From assembly GCF_031628175.1 (NCBI RefSeq), contig NZ_JAVLVT010000001.1, forward strand, positions 1,125,429-1,189,428: a stretch of DNA of 64,000 bases. Direction: 5' to 3'. The notes under the pieces are model-generated. The model did not search any database, was not told where the DNA came from, and saw nothing but the letters and a program-made list of their open reading frames with translations. The number at the start of each line of letters is the position of its first letter. Position 1 is the stretch's first letter. The position numbers and the translations under genes were made by a program. The stretch comes from Lipingzhangella_A rawalii. GTDB taxonomy: Bacteria; Actinomycetota; Actinomycetes; Streptosporangiales; Streptosporangiaceae. Below are positions 34,832 to 43,680 of this stretch, one piece after another.

Positions 34832-35268
34832 CAGGCGTCCCCGTTCACGGTGGTGAGTTCCGGCTTACCGGTGACCTTGAGCGTCATCTCCCCCTCGATC
34901 TTGTCGTCGTGGGGCATCTCGGCACTGAGGTTGGTGAGGATGGCCTGGAACTGCCAGGCGTGCTGATCGGGATCGGGGAATACCACCTGGTAGGTGCGGG
35001 GCCGGGCGGCGTCGAAGTCCTCCTGGAGGACGGCGTGGGTCGGCTCGCTCGGGTCGTAGTTGAACTCGATCTCGACCTCACCACCGTCCTTGAGGCCACC
35101 GACGAACTCCATCCAGCCGCCGGGGCTGTCGTGCGAGGTGACGTCGACGGTTTCCCGCTCCATCTCCGGTCCGGTGATGCTGGTGACGTTGGCGAGGACG
35201 GTGAAGCCTTCCGGGTCCTCACCGTCGCCGCGGCGCAGCTGGCTGCCAAGTGCGTTGAGTCCAGGCAT
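34831..35268 (-). CDS. Major tail tube protein
   Basis: The protein has 145 residues from the ATG at 35268, with AGGAG seven bases upstream; the longer open frame is not coding. MPGLNALGSQLRRGDGEDP, VTSITGPEMERETVDVTSHD and GGWMEFVGGLKDGGEVEIEF are typical of siphophage tube subunits. VVFPDPDQHAWQFQAILTNL continues the pattern. These polymerise into the hollow non-contractile tail. No sheath gene is nearby, so the tail is not contractile. It is the first gene of the tail operon after the terminator at 35358-35386. Confidence 0.85.
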   Translation of the reverse strand: MPGLNALGSQLRRGDGEDPEGFTVLANVTSITGPEMERETVDVTSHDSPGGWMEFVGGLKDGGEVEIEFNYDPSEPTHAVLQEDFDAARPRTYQVVFPDPDQHAWQFQAILTNLSAEMPHDDKIEGEMTLKVTGKPELTTVNGDA

Positions 35269-35357
35269 GGGGACTCTCCTGTTCTGATCGCTGGATTGGG
35301 TGTTTCGGATTCCGTCGACCGGCGCGGCGCCGGTCGGTTCGAGGCCGAAGGCACGAA

Positions 35358-35386
35358 ACGGGCCCGGGTGGTTGGCCCGGGCCCGT
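35358..35386. terminator. Terminator between regulators and tail operon
   Basis: ACGGGCCCGGG (35358-35368) pairs perfectly with CCCGGGCCCGT (35376-35386) around a 7-nt loop. It separates the regulator transcript from the tube gene, so the late operon needs its own promoter in 35269-35357 or antitermination through this hairpin. Confidence 0.7.
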
Positions 35387-35443
35387 GGGGACTTTCCTTC
35401 GACACAACCACACAGTAGCGTTTGTTTGCGCAGTACGCAAGAA

Positions 35444-36223
35444 CTACGCACTACTTTTTGCATCGAGGAGGTCCAGTGCGTCCCCGACCCGGTACAACGG
35501 GGCACCGCCACTGCTGCCCCGTGCGGATAGACGCCCCCGGTGTGCCCACCCGCGCACCATGGCGGCCGTGACGGGACGTTCCGGCCGGGAGGTGATGCGC
35601 GCCAGGTCCGCGGCCGTGGCCAGAACCTCGGCGGCGAGACCGCGCAGCTGGGCCCGCTGTTCCTCGGTACTCCAGGACTCCCCGCAGGCCCGGCACACGG
35701 CACTGGCTTGCCCCCGAGGTGCGTAGACCCGCTCGCCGCAGGTACACACGGCCGCGAGGGCCTGCTCCTCGGGAAGATCCACCTGCCGCCGGGCCTGCTC
35801 CACCGCGGCACAGATCTCGTCGGTGGCCTGTCCGCCGTAGCTGGCCCGGCGCAGCCAGGCCATGTGCGAGCGCAGCCACCGGGCCATGGTGGACAGCCGG
35901 TGCTTCGGCAGGCTGCCGCCCCGATCCTGGTGCACCGCCTGACACCAGGACGACAACGTGTTGCGGAGCACTGCGGCGGCCTCGCTCGCCCCCAGATCCA
36001 CCGGGAGAGCGGGCGTAGTGCCGCGTGCGGTTCGTTCGGTCCGGTTCCGGCCCATGCGTGCCTGCTTGGCGACCGCGGTGTCGAGTTCCGCGGCCAGCCC
36101 CGGGGCGGTGTCCACCCCGTAGACCTGCTCCAGATCCTGACTCAGGCGCTGGACACAGGCGGGGCAGACCGTAGCGTTGTCCCCGGTCGCTCGCTCGCAG
36201 GCCTGACAGGGTGCCCCACTCAT
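35444..36223 (-). CDS. Zinc-ribbon and helix-turn-helix regulator of the tail cluster
   Basis: The protein has 259 residues from the ATG at 36223, overlapping the upstream stop as ATGA. It has two metal-binding knuckles: CQAC with CPAC in the first 23 residues, and CTCG with CRACGE near 160-180. The C-terminus ends in a winged-helix-like segment (VTAAMVRGWAHRGRLSARGS then PLYRVGDALDLL) of MerR/phage-excisionase style. Such double-knuckle proteins occur in actinobacterial prophages. It is co-transcribed with the small XRE regulator and probably controls late tail genes; activation or repression cannot be told. Confidence 0.65.
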   Translation of the reverse strand: MSGAPCQACERATGDNATVCPACVQRLSQDLEQVYGVDTAPGLAAELDTAVAKQARMGRNRTERTARGTTPALPVDLGASEAAAVLRNTLSSWCQAVHQDRGGSLPKHRLSTMARWLRSHMAWLRRASYGGQATDEICAAVEQARRQVDLPEEQALAAVCTCGERVYAPRGQASAVCRACGESWSTEEQRAQLRGLAAEVLATAADLARITSRPERPVTAAMVRGWAHRGRLSARGSSGGAPLYRVGDALDLLDAKSSA

Positions 36224-36447
36224 GCCGCGGTCCTCTCGGTCTCCTCGGGGTTCTCCGGGCGGTAACACAGTGCGGACAGGGGCACCCCCAGGGCCTGGGC
36301 CAGGGCACGGATGTGCAGCCGGCCGCTGCGACGCCCCGCCTCGATGTCGCTAAGTAGTTGTGGACTGATACCGGTCGCGCGAGCCAGGGCAACCTGGCTC
36401 TGTTGGTCTTTCTCACGCAGCGCCCGCAGCGCATGTGGATTCACCAT
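36220..36447 (-). CDS. Small XRE-family repressor
   Basis: The protein has 75 residues from the ATG at 36447 (MVNPHALRALREKDQQSQVA). The helix-turn-helix reads LARATGISPQLLSDIEAGRR. C-terminally, LAQALGVPLSALCYRP resembles Cro/CI-like phage switches. It overlaps the next gene by 4 nt. A divergent second HTH gene starts at 36641, leaving 193 bases between them as the probable operator region. Confidence 0.8.
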   Translation of the reverse strand: MVNPHALRALREKDQQSQVALARATGISPQLLSDIEAGRRSGRLHIRALAQALGVPLSALCYRPENPEETERTAA

Positions 36448-36640
36448 GCAGGCGAATCTAGAGAGGAGCACGCGTTCTACGCAAGCACTTACGGCAAAAA
36501 CTACGCACCCGAAGTGAACCAAAACAGATCGACTACACTGCGTCAGATCGCCTCTGACGTCGGGTTTTCTTCAATCTTCTCGACCGGGCCAGAGCAAACA
36601 ATCGCTTGCAGATGCGTAGGAATGCGTGGAGACTCAAGGC

Positions 36641-37114
36641 ATGGATACTCCCGACAGTCGCCGCCGAGCCGGCGAGATCATCGAGACCGCCCGCGCGCGG
36701 GCGCGGCTGAGCAAGCGTTCCGTTGCGCAGCAGGCCGGGATCAGCGAGGTGTGGTACCGCGCCGTCACTACCGGGCTCCGCGACGAGCAGCCCCAACAGG
36801 CGAGCGACGAGGTGTGGCTGAAGCTGGCCCGTGCCTGCGGGGTGGACCCGGAGGAGGTGTTCACCGCCCTGGGACGGGATCTGCCGCAGCAGCCGGCCCC
36901 CACGCCGGTGCCGAACGGCTCGCTGGACCTACGCGACGGTGAGGACCTCACCTGGCTTCCCCGCCCGGACGGGACCCTCGTCTACCGGATGACCACGGCC
37001 GACGGTTCCGGCTCGATGATGCCGGCCCGGCCCGACACCCCGATCCACGAGGTCGCCGCCCAGCTACGGCGTCGGATCGACCTGGTGCGCCAGCTCAGCG
37101 ACGGGGAGCACTGA
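36641..37114 (+). CDS. HTH regulator divergent from the tail cluster
   Basis: The protein has 157 residues from the ATG at 36641 (GTG at 36626 also possible). GEIIETARARARLSKRSVAQ then QAGISEVWYRAVTTGLRDEQ forms the helix-turn-helix, and KLARACGVDPEEVFTALG fits XRE architecture. The C-terminal part, which includes WLPRPDGTLVYRMTTADGSG, has no recognised fold. With the minus-strand XRE gene it frames a lambda-like switch region. Its position at the edge of the cassette marks the right limit of phage-like genes. Confidence 0.75.
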   Translation: MDTPDSRRRAGEIIETARARARLSKRSVAQQAGISEVWYRAVTTGLRDEQPQQASDEVWLKLARACGVDPEEVFTALGRDLPQQPAPTPVPNGSLDLRDGEDLTWLPRPDGTLVYRMTTADGSGSMMPARPDTPIHEVAAQLRRRIDLVRQLSDGEH

Positions 37115-37245
37115 CCGGGATTCCGGGTTTTGTTCCCCCCCGAAATATGGCATCCGTAACCTGGACCACACGTGACGGCTCCGCGTACGACCACGGTGCT
37201 TAACCGAACGCCGTTGTCATCGAGAGCGAAGGTTCCCCCCGACTG

Positions 37246-37443
37246 ATGGTCGACATCGTGATGGATCCGGACCCCGACCCTGCTGATGGACCGTTAAGCC
37301 TGACCTGGGACGCGAGTGGACACACCGTGTTGGTCGTGAACCCGAACAGCAACGCTCCGGAGCTGCTGAGTGCGGCGACGGACCTTGGCCTGACCGGCCC
37401 GGAGCAACAGCGCCTGCGGGCTGCCCTCGACGGCCGCTCGTGA
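37246..37443 (+). CDS. Small hypothetical protein
   Basis: The ORF has 65 codons. It is acidic at the start (MVDIVMDPDPDPADGP), then LSLTWDASGHTVLVVNPNSN. There is no strong ribosome binding site and no recognised family. The composition is protein-like (few arginine/proline runs), which favours a real gene, but evidence is thin. Confidence 0.35.
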   Translation: MVDIVMDPDPDPADGPLSLTWDASGHTVLVVNPNSNAPELLSAATDLGLTGPEQQRLRAALDGRS

Positions 37444-37841
37444 CCCCCGCACCCAGCCCGGGCCGCTCGGTCCGACGCGACCCGCGGCCGCACGGCTCAG
37501 CTCCCGCGCCAGATGCCCATCGGTCCAGGTCACCACGGATGCGACCACCTTCGCGCCGTGCTGGTGAGCGAGACTCGCGCCCGCCCACCAGCACGGCCCC
37601 CACAGGCTGCTGCGCGGGTGAGTGTCCCGCCGGGGTCTCGACCCGCGCCGGAAACCACCCCCGGGGCCACATCCGGCCACCCCATCCCACGGGGCCTCCC
37701 GTCGAGGCCTCCCGGACTCCGGCCGGATCCCGGTGGTGATCCTCCGGCGGGGCCGGGCATCGTCGGTCCGGCGCCCGGTTCGCACACCGTTCGTGTTCAC
37801 CCCGACACAGGGAGCCGACCAGAACCTGTCCCGTCGTTGCC
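37444..37841. other. Spacer without a recognisable gene
   Basis: The 398 bases between the small ORF and the end of the PH-domain gene show only GC-driven open frames rich in Arg, Pro and Gly. No tRNA, repeat or convincing hairpin was seen. Confidence 0.4.
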
Positions 37842-39449
37842 TCAGTCGCGTTCCAGAAACGGGGCGAGCAACTCCGGCACCGCTTCGTCAGCCAGGGCGA
37901 GCCCCCCGTGCAGGTCCACATCCACGGCGTGGAACACACCTGCCTCCGCGGCGGTTGTCGCTCCGAGCGTGGCGAGTCCCAGTCGGCGTTGGAACGGGGA
38001 CCGGCGCACCGTCCAGCCGATGACGGCGTCCCGGTTAAGTGCCACGGTGGCGCGTGCCACCACGCCGCGGCGCAGGTACACCTGCCGCGTTCCCAGGCCA
38101 TATCCCAGTCCGCGGTAGCTACTGACCGCATAGGTCACCGCCGCCACCGCGACCAGCAGCACCAGCACCGCGGCTCCCCACCAGATCGCGGCGGGCAGCT
38201 GCTGCGGCGTCGCCACCACCGCGATCGTGATGGCGGCGGCCAGCAGCACCACCGCAGCGAGCACGACCGCTCCCGCACGCACCAACCGACGCTTGAGGGC
38301 CGCGCGCGGATGTGCGGTCAGCTGGCGCGAGAAGTCCACCCCCGGCAGCGCTGCTGCGGCCACCCGGTTCGCCTCGGCCCGGGGCATCTCGGGAGACAAT
38401 GCGCTCTTGGGAACCAGGCCACCGCCCTGGCCGCCCTGGCCGCTCTCCTGGTCCAGTCCGGAGGCGACCGCACCCACACTCGCCGCGCCGAACCAGCGCA
38501 GCGGCAGGTAGTGCTTCAGCCGCACACCGCGCAGGCGTCGCTCCTCCACCGACACCGAGGAGAGGTTCAGCAGTCCGCGGCGCACCCGCAGCGTGCGGTC
38601 CGGCTCGCGGGTGAGACGGTAGCCCCACCAGGATTCCACCTGGAGCGCGAGTGCGACCAGCGCGCCGAGAGCGAGAACACCGAGGGCGAGAGCAAGCGCG
38701 GTGAGGCCGACGGGGACGCTGGCACGGTTCGTCTCGATGTCCAACTGGTCCAGGATCCAGGTGATGGGGAACTGGGCCGTCGAGGCGGCCAGCCCGCCGA
38801 GCACCGAGTAGGAGAGCGCGGCCGGCCCGGGCGCGGCGGCGCCGTAGCCGAACCATGGGGTGCGCATCCGAGCCAACTCGCCGCGTTGGGGCAGGTCACT
38901 GCCCGCGGGCTCCTCGCCCGCAGGTTGACGCTGTGCCGCCTCCTCCACGGCCGGTTCGTCGTCCTGATGCAGCAGGACACGGCGCAGCCAGTCCCCGTCG
39001 GCGACGGTGACACAGGTCAGGGTGAGTTGGTCGGAGCCGGAGGTGACGCTCTGTCCGGTGCCCACTGTGACCCGGCACAGCCCGAAGGGACGCGCCCAGA
39101 TGGGGCTGGCTACGTCGACGCTGCGGATGCGTTCCCGCGGCAGGGACCTGTGGGCCCGGGACAGCACACCGGAACGCAGCTCCATGCGCTCGGGGGTGAC
39201 CTGGTACTGGGTACGCCGGTATCTCAGAATGTCGAATCCGATGCCGCTGCCCACGAGCAGTGTCGTGGCCAGCACGACCAGCAGGCCCCACAGCCAGCTC
39301 GGCGCGGCGATCCCCACGATCACGGCGAGGACCAGGCCCGGAATCCCGAACAGCGTGACCAGCACGACGACGCCGGCCCACACTGTGAGTGGGCTCAAGC
39401 GGTGCCAGGCGGGGGCGGGATGGGTCTCGGTGGTGGTTTCCTCGGTCAC
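37842..39449 (-). CDS. Multi-domain bacterial PH (DUF304, YdbT-like) membrane protein
   Basis: The protein has 535 residues from the GTG at 39449, overlapping the previous gene as GTGA. It has six or more membrane spans and three bPH_2 (DUF304) domains after pairs of spans. The first is YRRTQYQVTPERMELRSGVL then SLPRERIRSVDVASPI. The second is around RTLRVRRGLLNLSSVSVEER. The third is RQVYLRRGVVARATVALN. In Bacillus such YdbS/YdbT pairs affect resistance to antimicrobial peptides. The two genes are translated together here. The exact role is unknown. Confidence 0.85.
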   Translation of the reverse strand: MTEETTTETHPAPAWHRLSPLTVWAGVVVLVTLFGIPGLVLAVIVGIAAPSWLWGLLVVLATTLLVGSGIGFDILRYRRTQYQVTPERMELRSGVLSRAHRSLPRERIRSVDVASPIWARPFGLCRVTVGTGQSVTSGSDQLTLTCVTVADGDWLRRVLLHQDDEPAVEEAAQRQPAGEEPAGSDLPQRGELARMRTPWFGYGAAAPGPAALSYSVLGGLAASTAQFPITWILDQLDIETNRASVPVGLTALALALGVLALGALVALALQVESWWGYRLTREPDRTLRVRRGLLNLSSVSVEERRLRGVRLKHYLPLRWFGAASVGAVASGLDQESGQGGQGGGLVPKSALSPEMPRAEANRVAAAALPGVDFSRQLTAHPRAALKRRLVRAGAVVLAAVVLLAAAITIAVVATPQQLPAAIWWGAAVLVLLVAVAAVTYAVSSYRGLGYGLGTRQVYLRRGVVARATVALNRDAVIGWTVRRSPFQRRLGLATLGATTAAEAGVFHAVDVDLHGGLALADEAVPELLAPFLERD

Positions 39450-39973
39450 GTCGCGTCTCCCGGAACGGCCTGCGTGGCGTCGGTCAGCTGTTCGGCGACC
39501 TCGGCGGCGCGTTCGGCGTCCAGGCCGTCGATGCGGAGGGCCCCTGCGGCGGAGGCGGTGGTGACCGTGACGGTGGACAGTCTGAAGGCACGTTGGACCG
39601 GGCCGCGCTGGGTGTCCACGGTCTGGATCCGGGACATGGGGGCCACCCGCCACTCCTGCCACAGCCAGCCGGCCAGGGTGTAGACGGCGTCGTCGGTGAC
39701 CTCCCAGCGGTGGACCCGGAAGCGCCACTGCGGCATCACCACGACCACGCCCAGGGCGACGATCGCCACGGCGGCCACGAGTGCCCACAACCAGTTGAGA
39801 GCCGCCACATCGAACAGGGTGGTCAGGACGATCGTGGGTACTAGTGGCAGGAGCACCACCGGCACGGCTACCAGGGCCGCGCGTACGGTCCAGTAGCTGA
39901 TGGCGCGGCGCTCCACCCGGTGTCGGGGTGGTCGCAGCCGGAGCCGTGGAGGGGTGGTTGGCGCTGCGGACAT
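39446..39973 (-). CDS. Bacterial PH-domain membrane protein (YdbS-like)
   Basis: The protein has 175 residues. Two membrane spans (about 30-55 and 62-80) are followed by one DUF304 domain: WRFRVHRWEVTDDAVYTLAG, WRVAPMSRIQTVDTQRGPV, and LSTVTVTTASAAGALRIDGL. It is the partner of the three-domain protein next to it, overlapping by 4 nt. The upstream region contains two LacI/CebR-like sites that may belong to this operon or the divergent SulP gene. Confidence 0.85.
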   Translation of the reverse strand: MSAAPTTPPRLRLRPPRHRVERRAISYWTVRAALVAVPVVLLPLVPTIVLTTLFDVAALNWLWALVAAVAIVALGVVVVMPQWRFRVHRWEVTDDAVYTLAGWLWQEWRVAPMSRIQTVDTQRGPVQRAFRLSTVTVTTASAAGALRIDGLDAERAAEVAEQLTDATQAVPGDAT

Positions 39974-40059
39974 GGGCAGGTCCCCCTGTTGTTCGTGGAG
40001 CCAGCGATTGTCGGGACGGACACGGTAACCGCTGACTCCACGATCTCATGGGAGATGCT

Positions 40060-40073
40060 TGGGAGCGTTCCCA
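40060..40073. promoter_or_regulatory. CebR/CelR-like operator, site 1
   Basis: TGGGAGCGTTCCCA differs by one base from the actinobacterial CebR/CelR consensus TGGGAGCGCTCCCA known for cellobiose-type LacI repressors. It lies 87 bases upstream of the YdbS-like start. No glycoside hydrolase or sugar transporter is adjacent, so its target is unclear. Confidence 0.5.
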
Positions 40074-40143
40074 TCGTGCCGGGCTGGCGCGGGAAGGGGT
40101 GGATACCGTGCGTATGGACCCCACAGTGCCGGTTCGTGATCTG

Positions 40144-40157
40144 TGAGAACGCTCTCA
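40144..40157. promoter_or_regulatory. LacI-type operator, site 2
   Basis: TGAGAACGCTCTCA is a near-perfect dyad with central CG, 71 bases after site 1 in the same divergent spacer. It resembles CebR-like sites with looser arms. Two sites of similar form so close make chance less likely. Confidence 0.4.
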
Positions 40158-40451
40158 GCGCCGGTGGCATGACCCAACAGTGACGTAACTGTAGGGTTGA
40201 TACCCATGCCACGTCTGGTTTACCCCACACAGCGTGGTTACTGACTGACCTTCCCGTCCGTTCCGCTGGCGTCGGTCTGACCGACACCGCCGGTTCCGTG
40301 GCAGCGTCGCCGCACGGACGGGCCCGGCCCCGTGTGCCGCGTGACATCCGCGGCCGGGGCCCGCGCTGGGAGCCGTACCCCACCAGCGCGTCCGACGTCC
40401 GAACTGTTCGACGAGCGACGCTTCGCGCGTCGCCATGCCGAGATTGGTTCC

Positions 40452-41948
40452 ATGTTCTCCTTGCCGACGCCTGTGCGCCGACATATCTCCCGTCCCTCGA
40501 TCCCCCCACTGCGCACCCTGCGCACCGAGATACTGGCCGGTCTCGTAGTGGCGCTGGCCCTGATCCCCGAGGCGATCTCGTTCTCGATCATCGCCGGGGT
40601 TGACCCCAGTGTGGGTCTGTTCGCCTCGTTCCTGATGGCGGTGGTGATCTCCATCGTCGGTGGACGCTCCGCCATGATCTCCGCGTCCACCGGGGCCATG
40701 GCCCTGGTGGTGGCCCCACTCTCCCTGGAGTACGGGCTGGGCTACCTCATCGCGGCCGTGATCCTGGGCGGGGTGTTCCAGGTGACCATGGGAGCACTGG
40801 GTGTGGCCCGGCTGATGCGGTTCGTTCCGCGCTCGGTGATGGTGGGATTCGTCAACGCCCTGGCGATCCTCATCTTTCTCGCCCAGGTTCCCGAGCTTCA
40901 GGACGTTCCCTGGATCGTCTACCCGCTGGTACTCGCCGCCCTCGCGATCATGGTGCTGTTTCCCCGGATCACCCGCACTGTTCCGGCCCCGCTGGTGTCC
41001 ATCGCCGCGTTGACGGCGTTGACCATCGGGGCGGGCCTGGCCGTGCCCACGGTGGGCGACAAGGGTGAGCTGCCGAGTGCGCTGCCCACCCCCGGCATCC
41101 CGGACGTGCCGTTGACCCTGGACACCCTGGCCCTGATCGCCCCCTACGCCTTCGCGTTCGCGCTGGTGGGGCTGATGGAGTCGCTGATGACCGCCAAGCT
41201 CGTGGACGACATCACCGACACCCACTCCAACAAGACCCGCGAGTCCCTCGGGCAGGGTGTCGCCAACATCGTCACCGGCATCTTCGGCGGCATGGGCGGC
41301 TGCGCCATGATCGGACAGACCATGATCAACGTGAAGAGTTCCGGGGCGCGCACCCGACTGTCCACCTTCCTGGCCGGGATCTTCCTCATGGTGCTGTGCC
41401 TGACCTTCGGCCCGTGGGTGTCCCAGATCCCGATGGCGGCGCTCGTCGCGGTCATGGTGATGGTGTCCTTCACGACCTTCGACTGGCACTCGGTGGCTCC
41501 GACGACCCTGCGGCGAATGCCCGTGAGCGAGAGCCTGGTCATGGTGGTGACCGTGGTCGTGGTGGTCGCGACACACAACCTGGCGATCGGTGTGATCGCC
41601 GGCGTACTGACCGCGATGGTGCTGTTCGCCCGCAAGGTCGCGCACCTGGTGGACGTCTCCTCGGTCACCGACCCGGACGGGGGCCACGTGGTCTACCTGG
41701 TCACCGGGGAACTGTTCTTCGCCTCCAGTAACGACCTGGTGTACCAGTTCGACTACTCGGGCGACCCCGAACACGTCATGATCGACCTGAGTCGGGCCCA
41801 CATCTGGGATGCCTCCACCGTGGCCGCGCTGGACGCAATCACCACCAAATACGCCGAACGGTACAAGACCGTGGAGATCGTGGGGCTGAACCAGCGCAGT
41901 GCCGCACTACACGACCGGCTCAGCGGGGAACTCGCCGGGAGCCACTGA
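40452..41948 (+). CDS. SulP-family anion transporter with STAS domain
   Basis: The protein has 498 residues from the ATG at 40452; the longer frame adds arginine-rich sequence without family likeness. AGLVVALALIPEAISFSIIA is the SulP signature at the first spans. GFGGMGGCAMIGQTMINVKS-like residues (FGGMGGCAMIGQTMINVKSS) mark the SulP core. The C-terminal STAS domain (residues about 400-490, VMIDLSRAHIWDASTVAALD) is regulatory. Bacterial SulP members carry sulfate, bicarbonate or dicarboxylates; the substrate is not evident. It is followed by a PAP2 phosphatase gene on the same strand. Confidence 0.88.
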   Translation: MFSLPTPVRRHISRPSIPPLRTLRTEILAGLVVALALIPEAISFSIIAGVDPSVGLFASFLMAVVISIVGGRSAMISASTGAMALVVAPLSLEYGLGYLIAAVILGGVFQVTMGALGVARLMRFVPRSVMVGFVNALAILIFLAQVPELQDVPWIVYPLVLAALAIMVLFPRITRTVPAPLVSIAALTALTIGAGLAVPTVGDKGELPSALPTPGIPDVPLTLDTLALIAPYAFAFALVGLMESLMTAKLVDDITDTHSNKTRESLGQGVANIVTGIFGGMGGCAMIGQTMINVKSSGARTRLSTFLAGIFLMVLCLTFGPWVSQIPMAALVAVMVMVSFTTFDWHSVAPTTLRRMPVSESLVMVVTVVVVVATHNLAIGVIAGVLTAMVLFARKVAHLVDVSSVTDPDGGHVVYLVTGELFFASSNDLVYQFDYSGDPEHVMIDLSRAHIWDASTVAALDAITTKYAERYKTVEIVGLNQRSAALHDRLSGELAGSH

Positions 41949-42061
41949 CCCGGCTCCGCACCCGCGCACCCTGATGCGCGGCGTCTACGGGGCGGGGCCT
42001 CGCCGCGATCGGGCGTGTCGGCCAGACTGGTCGGCACGCCCGCGATGTTTCGGAGGCCCGC

Positions 42062-42931
42062 GTGGACACGATCACCGCCGTGCAGCAGCTTGCCACCCCC
42101 TGGCTGGACCGGGTGATGCTCGCCGTCACCTACCTGGGTGACGCCGAGACCTACATCCTGCTGCTGGCGGTGATCTACCTGGCCGTGCACCCCGAGCTGG
42201 GCCGGCGGGTCGGCGTGTACCTCCTCCTCAGTTCCCTGGTGAACACACAGCTCAAGGGGCTTGTGGACACGCCCCGTCCCTTCGAACTGGATCCGGAAGC
42301 AGCACGCAGCGAGGCGGCGGTGGCCACCGCGGGCGGGGCCAGTTTCCCCAGCGGACATGCGCAGATGAGTGCGACGTTCTGGGGCTATCTGGCGCTGTGG
42401 GTGCGGCGCCGTTGGCTGTGGATTCTGGCGGCGACGCTGGTCGCCCTGATCTCCGCGAGCCGGGTGTACCTGGGGGTTCACGTTCCGGTGGACATCGCGG
42501 GTGGGCTGCTCCTCGCGGCCGTCGTCCTCGCACTGGCGCTGCTGGTGGACCGCTACCTCGTGCCGGTCCTGGCCCGGTGGCCGCTGTGGCTGCTGCTCAG
42601 CCTGGGGCTCACGGCGCCACTCGCCGTGCACCTGCTCCTGACCACCCACACCTCGGGAATGTATATGGGCGGGCTCGCCGCCCTGCTCACCGCCCCACTG
42701 GTGATCCACCACCAGGTCTGTCCCACCCTGGCACGGCGCCTGGCGGTAGCCATCCTCGGAATCGCGCTGGTGGTACTGGCCTGGCTCGGCTTGGGACTGC
42801 TCCCGGATGCGGTGCGCCAGCATCCCGCCGGCGAGTTCCTGGAGTTTCTGCTGCTGGGTTACGTCGGCCTGGCTCTGGCTCCGTACCTGGCCCGGCTGCT
42901 GTCTCTGGCTCCCCGCCCCGAACCGGGGTAG
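42062..42931 (+). CDS. PAP2-family membrane phosphatase
   Basis: The protein has 289 residues and about eight membrane spans. The three phosphatase motifs are complete: KGLVDTPRP (KX6RP), FPSGH, and SRVYLGVHVPVD (SRX5HX3D with the nucleophile His). The family dephosphorylates lipid phosphates such as undecaprenyl pyrophosphate or phosphatidate at the membrane. The GTG at 42062 opens the frame 113 bases after SulP. The C-terminal extra spans (about 180-285) are longer than in minimal PAP2 proteins. Confidence 0.9.
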   Translation: MDTITAVQQLATPWLDRVMLAVTYLGDAETYILLLAVIYLAVHPELGRRVGVYLLLSSLVNTQLKGLVDTPRPFELDPEAARSEAAVATAGGASFPSGHAQMSATFWGYLALWVRRRWLWILAATLVALISASRVYLGVHVPVDIAGGLLLAAVVLALALLVDRYLVPVLARWPLWLLLSLGLTAPLAVHLLLTTHTSGMYMGGLAALLTAPLVIHHQVCPTLARRLAVAILGIALVVLAWLGLGLLPDAVRQHPAGEFLEFLLLGYVGLALAPYLARLLSLAPRPEPG

Positions 42932-42980
42932 TCCAGGACGCACCCCGGCGCAGACACCACCGATCGGGCCCCGGGTTGCC

Positions 42981-43562
42981 TCAATCCCGCCAACTGCGCA
43001 CCACCAGACCGAGAGCCACCGTGAACCCGGCGCCCACCGTGACCAGGTAGGCCCCGTACCGGCGCCGGTAGCGGGACCCGGCCAGCCCGAGGGCGCTCAG
43101 GACGAGCCCCGCCGCGAGGATTCGGGTACCGCGCGCACGACTACTGGCCAGCACGAACGGAACGAGGCCGGCTCCGGACACCCCGGCCTGGGCCGCGTAG
43201 ACCTTGTAGGGAATCCCCGCCAGCGGCTGGTGCCGCACCGCCCGCGGACCCTCGTCCCGGGTTTGTTCGGCGACGGTGCGGCGCATCCGAGGGGTGGTCA
43301 GGGGCTGCGGCGGTATGCGGCCGCGAGTGGCCAGACCGTAGGTCAGTGCCCCGCCGGCTACGCTGCTGGCCGCGGCGATTATCGACAGCCGCACCCCGGA
43401 GGGCGGATCGGCGACGCACAGCGCGGCCAGAGCCACCTCCGGGAGCAGTGGCCAGGACACGGCCTCACCAGCGGACCATCCAGCGACCAAAGCCGTACCC
43501 GCATGCGATCCTGCCAACTCGGCGACGCGCTGCCGCAGCGCGGAGTCATGGGGCTGTGTCAT
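42981..43562 (-). CDS. Predicted membrane protein, YqaA/DedA-like start
   Basis: The protein has 193 residues from the ATG at 43562, which has AAAGGAG at good spacing; the upstream extension is not needed. AGWSAGEAVSWPLLPEVALA followed by SVAGGALTYGLATRG resembles the helix-loop of YqaA-type (SNARE-associated, DedA-related) proteins, possibly small-molecule or lipid transporters. Two more hydrophobic segments close the C-terminus. The gene is convergent with the PAP2 gene and divergent from none. Confidence 0.6.
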   Translation of the reverse strand: MTQPHDSALRQRVAELAGSHAGTALVAGWSAGEAVSWPLLPEVALAALCVADPPSGVRLSIIAAASSVAGGALTYGLATRGRIPPQPLTTPRMRRTVAEQTRDEGPRAVRHQPLAGIPYKVYAAQAGVSGAGLVPFVLASSRARGTRILAAGLVLSALGLAGSRYRRRYGAYLVTVGAGFTVALGLVVRSWRD

Positions 43563-43680
43563 GAGGGGCTCCTTTGTCTCCATGTCGACAGCGCCGGCGA
43601 GCACAGGCCCACGACGCGCCACGGTCCCCGCGGACATGCTCGGCTTCGGGGCAGTGCACCGCTGCGGGACCGCTCGCAGA

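Noticed and set aside
26036..37114. An intact prophage
   Set aside because: No terminase, portal, capsid, protease, integrase or excisionase-integrase pair, and no matching attachment-site repeats at the edges. Only tail, lysis and regulatory genes are present.
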